A stretch of DNA of 64,000 bases, taken from Actinomadura rupiterrae. GTDB taxonomy: Bacteria; Actinomycetota; Actinomycetes; Streptosporangiales; Streptosporangiaceae. The notes beneath the pieces were generated by a model that was not told where the DNA came from, made no database searches, and saw only the letters and a program-made list of their open reading frames with translations. Shown piece by piece: positions 8,465 through 17,279 of the stretch (position 1 is its first letter; each line of letters starts with the position of its first letter). The DNA lies in NCBI RefSeq assembly GCF_024172125.1, contig NZ_JAMZEA010000004.1, forward strand, positions 248,001-312,000. The letters are read 5' to 3'. The translations under genes were made by a program, and so were the position numbers.

Positions 8465-11400
8465 TCAGGGCATCTGGTCAGGGCCCAGTTCGCTGGTCAT
8501 CGTCGACAGCCAGGCCACCTCGTCATCGCTCAGCGCGCCGTCGACGGTCCACACATCGTCGATACGGCCACTCCACGACTCAGTTCCGGTGGCGGTACGG
8601 CCCAGCCGCGCGGGCGCGGAGCCGGTGAAGCCGGAGACCAGTTCGACAATGGAGCCGTCGTCGGTGGTGTCGGTGTCGCTGGAGTCTTGCTGCGCGCCGT
8701 TGACATACAGGGTGAGGCGCTGCTTGACCGCGTCGAAAACCACGGTGACCATTTGCCAGCCGTCACCATGGGAGGTTTCCCAGCCGACGTAGTGCGCCAG
8801 GTTGGTGGTGCTGGCGGTGGCGTCGGTCTTGCGGCCGACCAGAGCCGCCTCCCACTTGCCCGGATGGTCGGCATCGCCTGCGCCGGGCAGGTAGCGGACG
8901 GTGAGCCCGTCGCCGCCCGTGCCAGCCAGGCTGAGCGCGGTCATCGGCTTGGTGGGTTCGGCCGCGGCCCACACCCAGCTTGAGACGGTAAAACTGTGCC
9001 CGCCGTCCACGGTCTGGGTGGTGGCGGCGGTGCCGTCACTCCCACCCTGTTCGTTCAGCGACAACGACCCCACTGGCGACGTGCCGTCGGTGGCGACCAA
9101 GGGGCTCACCGACGGATCGATCAGCGGGTCACCGGTGACCAGACTCGACTGACCAGCGAGTGTCAGCGGCGCACCGCCGGTGATCTCGTTCGGGCTGGCC
9201 AGCGGGGACCCCGCGCCGGAGTTCAGGCGCCACCGTCCGGTGATCTGCTGACGGGCGGTGGCCAGCAGGCTGACCTCGCCGTCGCCCAGAGGCCGGTCGT
9301 ACAGGCGGATGTCGTCCAGGTCGCCGCGCCACTTGGCAGCAAGGCTGGAGGGGGTCCAACCAGTGCCCAGGTACAGCGGCCCGGTCGCTGCCCACGCCTG
9401 GTGGGTGGCGGTGCCTTGCTGGCGCAGCCCGTTGACATACAGCGCCATCTGCTTGGTGACCGCGTCGTAGACGCCCGCCAGGTGGGTCCACTGCCCGGCG
9501 ACGGGGGCCTGGTCGGAGGCGATGGCGTCGTCAGTGCCGTCTTGATGGTGCAGGATCCAGGTCCAGCGGTCCTTGGCCGGCGAGTAGGACATCAGCAGGC
9601 CGTTGGTGGTGCCGCCGCCCTGGCTGATCACCGCGTGGTAGAGCGTCTTGTCGGTCAGGCGGACCCAGGCCGACAGCGCGAAGCTCTTGGTGGTGTCGAC
9701 CACCTGGCCGGAGGTCTGCCCGTAGCCGTCGGTGCCGTTGAAGGTGGCGGCCTTGCCGACCTTGCCGACCTGGGCCAGGGTCACGCCGCCGTAGGGGGTG
9801 ATCGGGGCGGTGGGGTTCTCGGTGCCGGAGTCGGTCAGGCTGGTCGCGTCGGCGGCCTCGTCGAGCTTCCAGTAGGCCTTGGGGTCGGAGCCGGATTTGA
9901 CGCGGAACTGGTGGGTGGTGGTGCTGCTGGTGCCGTAGCTGTTGGTGGCGGTGACGTTGAGGTCGTTGTCACCGGCCTTGGCCGGCATCGCGTTGATGGT
10001 CGCGACCCCGTTCACGACCGGAGCGGTACCGCTGTTACGCGCGTCGTGGTTGATCTCCCAGGACACCTGGTTAACACCAGCACCGTTGGCGTCGACCTTG
10101 GCCGTGAACGCACCGTACTGCCCCACCCCGCCATACGGCGGGTCGTCGGGATTGTCGGGGTTGAGCGCCGGATAGTCGGTGGAGGCGACCTCGACCTTGG
10201 GCGAGGAGGTGTTGTACTTGAAGTAGCAGTCGTCGCCGCCGTTCTGCCAGCTCCAGGCGCTGCTGGACTTGCCGTCGTTGGCGACCACGTGCCAGCCGAT
10301 GAGCGTGTTCTGCGGGATGGTCACCGGCGGGGACGGCTGGTCCAGGCCCCAGCTGAAGCTGGATCCGCTCTTGTTGTAGGCGGTGTAGTTCGACACCCAC
10401 CGGCCCTTCCAGCCGGTGCCGTCCCCGGCATCCCACGACAGCCCGAACTGCACCCGCACCGTGTCGCCCTGGCTGGCGTCGGGGTCGGTGACGTTCTTGA
10501 CCCACGCCCGCGGCAGGTCGTTCAGCATCGCCGGGTGGGTACGGGTGTACTTCAGCGACCCGTCGGAGTTGGTACACGCGCCGCCGCTGACCATGCTCAT
10601 CTGGCTGAGCGTGGGCTTGTTCGGCCGGGTGTTGTAGGTGATGTGCAGCTCGGCCTTGGTGGTCAGCCGCTTGTAGTACAGCATGTCCGACTCGCTGCCG
10701 GCCTTCAGCGCGAACAAGATCGTGTCGATCTTCCCGTCCAGCCGCTCCTTGAGGTAGCTGGTGGTCTTGCTGATTGAGCCGGTGTCGTCGGAGTTGTCGA
10801 ACTTGATCGGCGCAGGCAGCCCCGAGCACAGGGTGGAGTTGCGGTAGGACAGCAACGTGTTGAAGTGGTCACCGTCGTTGGTGGAGCCCCAGGTCGAGCT
10901 GGAGTTGAAGCCCGTCCCGGCCTTGGGCCGGTACAGGTTGATCCGGCGGGCGGTGGTACTGGGGCATTGGGAGGCGGCGTACTCGTTGGCCACGAAGTAG
11001 GCGCTGCTGATGTCCTTGCCGATGTACTTGCCGATCGGGAACCGGTACCAGATCCGCTTGGTCTGGTCGCGACCGCAGTTGCCGTCGAAGGAGACGTCGC
11101 AGAACCCGACGCCTTCGTTGGAGGAGAACTTGTACTTGCTGTAGTAGCTGCCGACCATGCCCCACTCCCCGCCGGAGTCGGTGCTCAGCGGGGTGCCCTG
11201 CCACCACGGGTCGATGTACACCGGGAAGTTGGTGTCGGTGGCGGTCAGCAGGTTCTTGTCCGGGGTCAGGGTGAGCGAGGAGCTGTCCACGTTGACCGCC
11301 ACCGGCGCGAGCTTGGCACCCTCGGGCGCGGCCGCGGCGGCGTCGTCGGCTCCCGTGGTCGCGGTGGGCGAAGCCGACGGGCTCGGGGTCGGGCTGGTGG

Positions 11401-12292
11401 TTGGAGTGGTGTCGGCGACCCGCACGTTCTGGACGCGCAGGTTTGACGAGACCGACGGGGACGCCGTCGGGGAGCTGGACGGGGATGCGGACGGAGTTGG
11501 GGAGGCGTCGGGTGTGTCGGTGGGCCCGGCATCCCACATCTGCGGGGCAGGCGCGGCGAACACGGTGCCGCCGCTGCCGGAATCGGTGGCCCGCAGTGTC
11601 CCGTCTGCGCCCTTGGCGACGGTCACGCCGCCGCTGTTCAGGCCAAGCTTGATCTGCGCGACGCGCGGGTCAGCCGCCGCCTGCGGGGTCTTGACGATCA
11701 GCGTCTGGCCGAAGCCGTCCACGTCGGCGCGCACCTGCAGGTCCACACCCGGCAGGACTTCGGGGTAGATCGCGCTCTCCCCATCCAGGGTGGGTTTGGG
11801 GAGCGCGGTGGGCCAGGTCAGGGCCAGCTGCCGCCCGGCGCGGGTCAGCTTCACCAACGGCCCGGACCCGCCGCCGGAGAACGACAAGCCGACGGTGGTG
11901 GCCGCCGGAGCGATGGTGCCGTCGGCGGCACGGTGCAGTGTCGGGTCGACCCCGACCCACTTGCCGGCCTTCAGCGTCCGGACCGGCCGCAGGTGCTCCA
12001 CCCCTTCCAGCAAACCGTCAGGGCGGGCTAGCACTTCGCGGGTCTCGCTGCGCAGGCCCGTCACCTCGACGTTGGTGCCGGTCTTCTTCGCCTCGGCGAG
12101 CGCACCGGCTTCGGTGGAGGTGTCGGGCGTGGTGTCGGCGAAGGCCGGGTGTCCGATAGGGGTGAGCACCTGGGCCAGGGCGGCCAGCAGCAGCCCGGCC
12201 ACGATCGCGGCCAGGGCCCGCATGCGGGTCGTCCGCGTTCGCAGGAAGCCGAAGGTTGCGCTCCTGGAACGCATTGTGCCTCTACCAGCCAC
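8465..12292 (-). CDS. secreted LamG (concanavalin-like) repeat protein, RHS partner
   Basis: 1275 aa. The GTG at 12290-12292 is preceded by GGAGG at good spacing; an ATG six codons in is the alternative. N-terminal signal peptide (Arg-rich, then a hydrophobic run ending AFADT). Two low-complexity Pro/Ser/Thr linkers lie around residues 255-330. A DNRLRE-like region follows (IDPWW to ELHITYNTRP). Two LamG-type jelly-roll domains close the protein (~830-1000 and ~1090-1260), each with the W-HLAGVYD or VTVVFDA-LYVNG signature and a closing DDI-LYD or DDVW segment. LamG domains bind glycans or proteins outside the cell. Actinomycetes often encode such a protein next to a giant RHS protein, suggesting a shared surface or delivery complex; this is inference. 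Confidence 0.85.
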   Translation of the reverse strand: MAGRGTMRSRSATFGFLRTRTTRMRALAAIVAGLLLAALAQVLTPIGHPAFADTTPDTSTEAGALAEAKKTGTNVEVTGLRSETREVLARPDGLLEGVEHLRPVRTLKAGKWVGVDPTLHRAADGTIAPAATTVGLSFSGGGSGPLVKLTRAGRQLALTWPTALPKPTLDGESAIYPEVLPGVDLQVRADVDGFGQTLIVKTPQAAADPRVAQIKLGLNSGGVTVAKGADGTLRATDSGSGGTVFAAPAPQMWDAGPTDTPDASPTPSASPSSSPTASPSVSSNLRVQNVRVADTTPTTSPTPSPSASPTATTGADDAAAAAPEGAKLAPVAVNVDSSSLTLTPDKNLLTATDTNFPVYIDPWWQGTPLSTDSGGEWGMVGSYYSKYKFSSNEGVGFCDVSFDGNCGRDQTKRIWYRFPIGKYIGKDISSAYFVANEYAASQCPSTTARRINLYRPKAGTGFNSSSTWGSTNDGDHFNTLLSYRNSTLCSGLPAPIKFDNSDDTGSISKTTSYLKERLDGKIDTILFALKAGSESDMLYYKRLTTKAELHITYNTRPNKPTLSQMSMVSGGACTNSDGSLKYTRTHPAMLNDLPRAWVKNVTDPDASQGDTVRVQFGLSWDAGDGTGWKGRWVSNYTAYNKSGSSFSWGLDQPSPPVTIPQNTLIGWHVVANDGKSSSAWSWQNGGDDCYFKYNTSSPKVEVASTDYPALNPDNPDDPPYGGVGQYGAFTAKVDANGAGVNQVSWEINHDARNSGTAPVVNGVATINAMPAKAGDNDLNVTATNSYGTSSTTTHQFRVKSGSDPKAYWKLDEAADATSLTDSGTENPTAPITPYGGVTLAQVGKVGKAATFNGTDGYGQTSGQVVDTTKSFALSAWVRLTDKTLYHAVISQGGGTTNGLLMSYSPAKDRWTWILHHQDGTDDAIASDQAPVAGQWTHLAGVYDAVTKQMALYVNGLRQQGTATHQAWAATGPLYLGTGWTPSSLAAKWRGDLDDIRLYDRPLGDGEVSLLATARQQITGRWRLNSGAGSPLASPNEITGGAPLTLAGQSSLVTGDPLIDPSVSPLVATDGTSPVGSLSLNEQGGSDGTAATTQTVDGGHSFTVSSWVWAAAEPTKPMTALSLAGTGGDGLTVRYLPGAGDADHPGKWEAALVGRKTDATASTTNLAHYVGWETSHGDGWQMVTVVFDAVKQRLTLYVNGAQQDSSDTDTTDDGSIVELVSGFTGSAPARLGRTATGTESWSGRIDDVWTVDGALSDDEVAWLSTMTSELGPDQMP

Positions 12293-12409
12293 ACGGGCCT
12301 CCAGTGCAAGACGTCGCGTGGCTGTGTGCCAGCCATTCGCGGTTTGAGATGTTGGTGATGGTCGCGGCGCGAGCGTGGCCCGGCCGAGACGGGTGGTTCG
12401 CAGGTCCGG

Positions 12410-12778
12410 TCAGCGGGCGCACGCCCGCCGCACTTCGGCTCCAGCCGCCGTCACGACGCTGGTGTCCAGGGCGGCGCCAGCGGTCCCCGGGCGCTGCCGC
12501 GACCGACGAGCGAGATCGTCAAAAGCGTCCGCCAGTGCTCCCCCGGCCCGGGACACCTGCTTGTCGCCAGCAGACTTGGCGCTGGAACGCACCCTGGCGG
12601 CCGCCTGCTCGTATGCCGCCGACGCCGCCTGCGGGGAGGTGAGTGGCCGGTCACGGAAACCGGCGAGCTCCTGCTGGATCTGGCCGCATGCCTTGCCGGT
12701 GTCACCACCACAGCCGACGGCGACACCCGCCGCAGCCGCGATGGTCAGCAGGGCGGCCAGGACGCGGCGCCCGCGCAC
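12410..12778 (-). CDS. small predicted lipoprotein
   Basis: 122 aa from the GTG at 12776-12778. This start gives a textbook lipoprotein signal: RGRR, a hydrophobic run, and a VAVGC lipobox with the lipidated Cys near residue 23. The mature part is short, Ala/Arg-rich and helical, with one further Cys early and one at the end that could pair. It should be anchored on the outer face of the membrane. A longer in-frame start at 12937 would bury the signal and is less likely. It precedes the LamG gene on the same strand by 117 bases, so it may belong to the same surface module. No family recognised. Confidence 0.6.
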   Translation of the reverse strand: MRGRRVLAALLTIAAAAGVAVGCGGDTGKACGQIQQELAGFRDRPLTSPQAASAAYEQAAARVRSSAKSAGDKQVSRAGGALADAFDDLARRSRQRPGTAGAALDTSVVTAAGAEVRRACAR

Positions 12779-13533
12779 ATGCCAGGCGCTAGCGTTCTGG
12801 CGGCTCAGAGCCGACGGCCCGGCCGCCTGTCGGCCGATTCCCACCTCGACCGCCGAGGGGACCAGCACCCCAGGACACGCGGCCGAGCGGTCATCTCGAT
12901 CGCAAGCAGCGTCCAGCACGTCGCCCTCCTCGCCCAACGCCGTCGCAAGCTCGGCGCGAAGGGATGAACGAGCCGAAACTGCAAAGAAACCTTTCCGAAC
13001 GACGGAAACCTAGCCTGAGCACACAGCGTAGTCAATGAATCGGACATAGAGACATGAATCACATCACGGCCGTCACGGGAACTTCTACCGGCTTCACATG
13101 CCGTTAACGTCAAGCGTTTCGGGCACACAAGCATGAACCGCCCAGAATATTGCAGACTGTTATAACTTGACTTCGTACCGCATTTGATTTGAGAGATCTG
13201 GATCACGTCAGAGCATGGCAAATCGTCACTTAAGCTCAGGCGCCCTTGCCTGGCGTTCACCAAAAACCGCGAGAGATAGTGACTCTGAGTAGTTGCTATC
13301 GATGAGGCTTCTCGCAGCCTCACGGCCTCGTGCCATGGTTCAGGGCCGCCGCGGGCCCGGCCATGGCCTTTAGCTCATCGAGTCAGCCCAGACCCGCTGG
13401 CGCGCGGTGAACGCACCCCCACCTGGTCGCCCTGAAGCGACGTTCAAGAACGGCAAGCTCATCGAGCGACCTGAGCACGACACTCAATCAGCCACAGCCG
13501 GATGCCCCCGACACCGAAGGCGAGCACCGATGA
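12779..13533. other. no confident gene; likely promoter region
   Basis: No reading frame here has convincing codon use or homology. The stretch around 13020-13320 is clearly less GC-rich than its neighbours and lies upstream of the lipoprotein/LamG/RHS series, so it probably holds their promoter. I could not place -35/-10 boxes with confidence. Confidence 0.4.
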
Positions 13534-13626
13534 CGCCCTCTCTCCGCGCAGATCGCCGCACGCTACTCCCAGATGTGGAGCACCGGCGACACCTCGGACG
13601 CCTCTCAGATCATCGATCCCGGCTGG
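13534..13626 (+). pseudogene. 5' part of a SnoaL-like gene split by a transposon
   Basis: The frame reads QIAARYSQMWSTGDTSDASQ and then IIDPGW, the usual first helix of a SnoaL/NTF2-like small-molecule enzyme. It stops at the left end of the transposon (13627). Removing the transposon and one copy of the 5-base duplication joins this frame exactly to the piece at 16941-17099. No start codon exists in this frame after the stop at 13531-13533, so the N-terminus is already frameshifted or lost. Confidence 0.7.
13622..13626. repeat. 5-bp target-site duplication, left copy
   Basis: GCTGG here is repeated at 16936-16940, directly flanking both TGT...ACA ends of the transposon. Five bases is the usual duplication length of TniA/Tn552/Mu-type elements. 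Confidence 0.8.
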
Positions 13627-13862
13627 TGTTCAGCGACATTCAGGATGTTGATGTAGAGCGCCTGTGAGTCACTCGGGGCGAGGACGAAGCTCTGTGGCGG
13701 GTGTTGCCTGTGTCCGTTTTCGTGTGCGACGACATGGTGGGGATGAACCGTGTTCGTCCTGGGGTTTCGTCGGAACATGGTGACGAAGAGGAATCGATCG
13801 GTTCGTTCCGGTTGATGCCGGTGCTGGGCAAAGGTCAGCGTGACCACGTTCGTGGACAAGCC

Positions 13863-13908
13863 ACGGCCCTCCCGCGTCCTCGATTGCTGCCGAGCGCGGG
13901 AGGGCCGT
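13863..13908. promoter_or_regulatory. hairpin occluding the start of the first transposon gene
   Basis: Arms 13863-13876 and 13895-13908 are perfect 14-base reverse complements. The right arm contains the GGGAGGG ribosome site and the first bases of the GTG start at 13907. Read-through RNA would hide the start, which would limit transposase expression from outside promoters. Confidence 0.6.
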
Positions 13909-14509
13909 GAACGTCGTGCCATTGGAGGCACTGGTGGTCACGGTAGAGGCCGACGCGGGTTGCGTCGAGCGCAGGTTGCGTGATGGTGAGCTGTCCTGCC
14001 CGGACTGTTCGGGCGTGCTGGTGGCTTGGGGGCATGGGCGGTCGCGTGGGGTGCGCGGGCCGGACGGGCGGGTGGAGGTGCGGCCGCGGCGGGCGCGTTG
14101 CTCGGGTTGCGGGCGCACGCACGTGTTGTTGCCGGTCGGGTTGCTGGCGCGGCGGGCCGACACGGTGGAGGTGATCGGCGCGGCGGTGGAGGCCGCGGCT
14201 GGTGGGCGGGGGCATCGGCCGATCGCGAGGTTGCTGGGGCGGCCGGCGGAGACGGTGCGGGGTTGGCTGCGGCGGTTCGCGGCGCGGGCCGAGCGGCTCA
14301 GGTCGGCGTTCACCGCGTTGTTGGTGGCGCTGGACGGCGGCACGGCGGGCGCGGGCGCGGTGTTGGTGGCGGTCGCGGTGACCGCGCGCCGCCGCCTGGG
14401 TGGCGCGAGTTTCGTCGACACGTTGTCGGTTTGGGCGCTGGCCTGCGCGGTCTCGCGCGGGGGTCTGCTGGCACCGGGCTGGGCGCCCGAAACGATCAAC
14501 ACGAACTGA
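13907..14509 (+). CDS. transposon-encoded Zn-ribbon/HTH protein (DUF6431-like)
   Basis: 200 aa from the GTG at 13907. The N-terminal half carries CPDC (~30) and CSGCGRTH (~70), two Cys pairs of a zinc ribbon. The middle carries a helix-turn-helix-like segment (RPIARLLGRPAETVRGWLRR). Proteins of this shape sit ahead of DDE/ATPase pairs in actinobacterial transposons and are annotated as DUF6431. A role in binding the transposon ends or in regulation is inferred. The start codon lies inside a hairpin arm. Confidence 0.7.
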   Translation: MNVVPLEALVVTVEADAGCVERRLRDGELSCPDCSGVLVAWGHGRSRGVRGPDGRVEVRPRRARCSGCGRTHVLLPVGLLARRADTVEVIGAAVEAAAGGRGHRPIARLLGRPAETVRGWLRRFAARAERLRSAFTALLVALDGGTAGAGAVLVAVAVTARRRLGGASFVDTLSVWALACAVSRGGLLAPGWAPETINTN

Positions 14510-14589
14510 CCCTTGGCCGGGCGGATGCCGACCGGAGATCCTCGACGCCCGCGCATCAACACGCAGGGTGATCATGAAGGGACCCGAAG

Positions 14590-16002
14590 GTGACCAAGGC
14601 CGAAGATGAGGCGCGGCGGCGGGCCGAACGCGCGCAGCAGGTGGCGCTCTGGCGCTATCAGCTGATCAGGGAAGCGGCTGATCCGGAGTTGACGACCCGG
14701 CAGCGGGGCCGGTTGGTGCGCGCTTTGGCCGACCAGGCGCACGAGGGGCCGTTCGGTGATCCGGTGACGGTCTCGCGGGGCACGCTGGACCGGTGGATCC
14801 GAGCCTGGCGCGAGCGGGGTTTTGAGGGCCTGGTCCCGCCGACCCGGAAGCCCACGCCGCGCACACCGGCCGAGGTTCTGGAGTTGGCGGTGGCGTTGAA
14901 GAAGGAGAGGCCGGAGCGGACCGGGGCGCAGATCGCCCGGATCCTGCGTTCGACGCTGGGCTGGTCGCCCAACGAGCGCACGCTGCTGCGGCACTTCGAC
15001 GGCCTGGAGCTGCGCCGCCCCGAGGGAAGCTCGCCGCAGGCGTTCGGCCGGTTCGAGGCCGACCGGCCCAACGAGATCTGGACCGGGGACGCCTTGCACG
15101 GCCCGAAGATCGGTGGCCGCAAGACGTTCCTGTTCGCCTTCATCGACGACCACTCGCGCGCGATCGTCGGGCACCGGTGGGGCTACTTCGAGGACACCGT
15201 CCGCCTGGCGGCCGCGCTGCGCCCGGCGCTGGCCGCGCGCGGGGTCCCCGAGGCGATCTACGTCGATAACGGGTCGGCGTTCGTGGACGCCGCTTTGAAG
15301 CGGGCCGCGGCCAAGCTGGCGATTCGGATCATCCACTCGGCGCCGGGCCAGCCGGAGGGCCGGGGAAAGATCGAACGGTTCTTCCGCACGGTCCGCCAGC
15401 AGTTCCTGGTCGAGATCGCCGCCGACGGGCAGACCTCCGGCACCCGCGTCGCCGACACCGCCCAGCTGAACCAGCTGTTCACCGCATGGGTCGAAAGCCA
15501 CTACCACCAGCGGGTCCATTCCGAGACCAGGCAGGCGCCGCTGGCGCGCTGGATGACAGGGGCGCCGTTTGCGACACCGACGCCCGCGCAACTGCGCGAG
15601 GCGTTCAAGTGGAGCGAGATCCGCCAGGTCACCAAGACCGCCACGGTGAGGCTGTTCGGGAACGCCTACTGCGTTGAGCCGGCGCTCGTCGGCCGGAAGG
15701 TCGAGCTGGTCTTCGACCCGTTCGACCTGACGGTCATGGAGGTCCGCTTCAACGGCGAGTCGATGGGCCTGGCCCAGCCCCAGGACATCGGCCGCCACGC
15801 CCACCCCAAGGCCAAACCCGAAACCCCCGCCGACCAGCCCGCCGCACCGACCGGGATCGACTACCTGCGCCTGCTGGACGACACCCACACCGCCAGCCTC
15901 GCCGGACGCATCAACTACACCGCCCTGACCAGCGCAGACGCCTCTCAAGACAGCGACCGGCAGCGTGACGACGAAGAATCCGACGGGAAGGACCAGCCGT
16001 GA
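14590..16002 (+). CDS. tniA: DDE transposase (TniA / Mu-integrase-core type)
   Basis: 470 aa. An N-terminal HTH region (TVSRGTLDRWIRAWRERG, with a second HTH at NERTLLRHFD) precedes the rve integrase core. The catalytic acidic residues are visible as WTGDALHG (first Asp), YVDNGSAF (second Asp) and GRGKIERFF (Glu), with 35 residues between the last two, matching the D,D(35)E signature. A Mu-type C-terminal domain follows (RLFGNAYCVEPALVG). It cuts and joins transposon ends. The start is the GTG at 14590. Its stop overlaps the ATPase start as GTGA (15999-16002), so both proteins are translated together, as expected for interacting partners. Confidence 0.85.
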   Translation: MTKAEDEARRRAERAQQVALWRYQLIREAADPELTTRQRGRLVRALADQAHEGPFGDPVTVSRGTLDRWIRAWRERGFEGLVPPTRKPTPRTPAEVLELAVALKKERPERTGAQIARILRSTLGWSPNERTLLRHFDGLELRRPEGSSPQAFGRFEADRPNEIWTGDALHGPKIGGRKTFLFAFIDDHSRAIVGHRWGYFEDTVRLAAALRPALAARGVPEAIYVDNGSAFVDAALKRAAAKLAIRIIHSAPGQPEGRGKIERFFRTVRQQFLVEIAADGQTSGTRVADTAQLNQLFTAWVESHYHQRVHSETRQAPLARWMTGAPFATPTPAQLREAFKWSEIRQVTKTATVRLFGNAYCVEPALVGRKVELVFDPFDLTVMEVRFNGESMGLAQPQDIGRHAHPKAKPETPADQPAAPTGIDYLRLLDDTHTASLAGRINYTALTSADASQDSDRQRDDEESDGKDQP

Positions 16003-16814
16003 TCGACCGCCTTCAGGGCTTCTTCGGGTTCACCAAGATGCCGTTCGGCCGGGACCTGGCCCCGGGCATGATGCACCGGCACGCCGCGCACGGCGAGGCC
16101 ACCGCCCGCATCACCTGGTGCGTGGCCGAACGCAACCTCGGCGTCATCACCGGCGAGGTCGGCGCCGGCAAGACCGCCGCGACCCGCTCCGCGATCGCCT
16201 CCCTGGACCCCGCCCGGCACATCCCCATCTACATCGGAAACCCCGACGTCGGCGTTCGCGGCATCCACACCGCGATCGTCACCGCGCTCGGCGGCGTCCC
16301 CAAACAGCACAAGGCCACCCTCATCCCCCAGGCGGGCGACGCGCTGGCCACCGAGCTCGCCGAACGCGGCCGCACCCCGGTCCTGATCCTGGACGAGGCG
16401 CACATGCTCGACCACGACCAGCTGGAGTCGGTCCGCATGCTCACCAACTTCGAAATGGACTCCACCAGCCCGTTCGCCTGCCTGCTCATCGGCCAGCCCA
16501 CCCTGCGCCGCAAGATCAAGCTCGGCGTCCTGGCCGCGCTCGACCAGCGCATCTCGGTCCGCTACCACATGAACGGCATGACCCCCGACGAAACCATCGA
16601 CTACCTGCGCCACCACGCCGCGCTCGCCGGACGCACCGACCCGCTGTTCACCGAAGACGCCGCCGCGCTGATCCACACCGCCAGCCGCGGCTACCCCCGC
16701 GCGATCAACAACCTGGCCATCCAAGCCCTGCTGGCCACCTTCATCTCCGACAAGACCATCGTCGACGAAACCTCCGCCCGCGCCGCCGTCAACGAAGTCA
16801 TCGCGACAGAGTGA
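15999..16814 (+). CDS. tniB: AAA ATPase transposition helper (TniB / ExeA-like)
   Basis: 271 aa. It has the layout of TniB/ExeA-type ATPases: FFGFTKMPFGRD at the start, Walker A GEVGAGKTAA (~50), Walker B VLILDEAHML (~130), sensor region LLIGQPTLRR and ISVRYHMNGM, and a C-terminal lid (SRGYPRAINNLAIQALL). In this transposon group the ATPase selects target DNA and activates the DDE transposase. The GTG start overlaps the transposase stop. It is followed by a hairpin at 16840-16871. Confidence 0.85.
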   Translation: MIDRLQGFFGFTKMPFGRDLAPGMMHRHAAHGEATARITWCVAERNLGVITGEVGAGKTAATRSAIASLDPARHIPIYIGNPDVGVRGIHTAIVTALGGVPKQHKATLIPQAGDALATELAERGRTPVLILDEAHMLDHDQLESVRMLTNFEMDSTSPFACLLIGQPTLRRKIKLGVLAALDQRISVRYHMNGMTPDETIDYLRHHAALAGRTDPLFTEDAAALIHTASRGYPRAINNLAIQALLATFISDKTIVDETSARAAVNEVIATE

Positions 16815-16839
16815 CCACCACCCCGACAAGCTGCACACC

Positions 16840-16871
16840 AAGGCCCTGCCCACCACCCCCGGCAGGGCCTT
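16840..16871. terminator. hairpin terminator after the transposon operon
   Basis: AAGGCCCTGCC at 16840-16850 pairs perfectly with its complement at 16861-16871 around a 10-base loop. It lies 26 bases after the ATPase stop codon. Confidence 0.65.
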
Positions 16872-16935
16872 GTTCACACCCCCACATCACCATCGGCAAC
16901 GACGCGCTCGTCCTCATCTTGAATGACCGCGCACA

Positions 16936-17099
16936 GCTGGATCGACGACGCTCATCCCGAGGTGACCGGTCCCCAAGGCGTGCAACGGGCCGTCGAGCAG
17001 ATCCGGGCAGCCCAACCGGACCTGCGATTCCACATCGAAACTATCCTCACCGCCGACGGCCTCGTCGCCTTCGTCGGCAGCGCCAGCCAGACCGCATAA
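16936..17099 (+). pseudogene. 3' part of the transposon-split SnoaL-like gene
   Basis: After the right GCTGG duplication the frame continues the SnoaL-like protein interrupted at 13626: IDDAHPEVTGPQG, VQRAVEQIRAAQPDLRFHI, and a C-terminal ILTADGLVAFVGSASQTA, stop at 17097-17099. This matches the middle of the SnoaL/NTF2-like fold (GPEG and fPDl-f-ie blocks), but the usual last strands are missing, so the gene is also short at the 3' end. Together with the broken 5' part it is inactive. Confidence 0.7.
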
Positions 17100-17279
17100 C
17101 ATTCGGCCACACACACCTGGTCTGGCTCATCAGTATGAAGAACGGCCAGATGCCCGAGATGCGACCCTGCCGCGTCGCGAGCAAGCAGCCAAGACCGAAC
17201 ACATCCACAGGTCTTGGCTATTGCCCTCCTTCACGGCCATCACGGCAAACCGTCCCCGCAAAACCAGCCTAGGCCGATG

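Larger units (their letters stand above)
13627..16935 (+). mobile_element. complete TniA/TniB-type transposon, about 3.3 kb
   Basis: The ends are imperfect inverted repeats: TGTTCAGCGACATTCAGGAT at 13627 and, read inward from the right end at 16935, TGTGCGCGGTCATTCAAGAT, agreeing at about 15 of the first 21 positions and sharing TGT tips and CATTCA. GCTGG flanks both ends. Inside are three same-strand genes: a Zn-ribbon/HTH protein, a DDE transposase and an AAA ATPase. This transposase-plus-ATPase pair is the core of the Tn552/Tn5053/Mu-like group, and the 5-base duplication agrees. No resolvase or cargo gene is present. It interrupts a SnoaL-like gene. Confidence 0.85.

Noticed and set aside
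13407..13667. Open frame with ATG over the left transposon end
   Set aside because: It ignores the transposon boundary at 13627; the frame that matches a protein family is the SnoaL-like one, which continues beyond the transposon.
14572..15948. 458-codon minus-strand open frame across the transposase
   Set aside because: The plus strand shows an intact DDE transposase; this is its antisense shadow.
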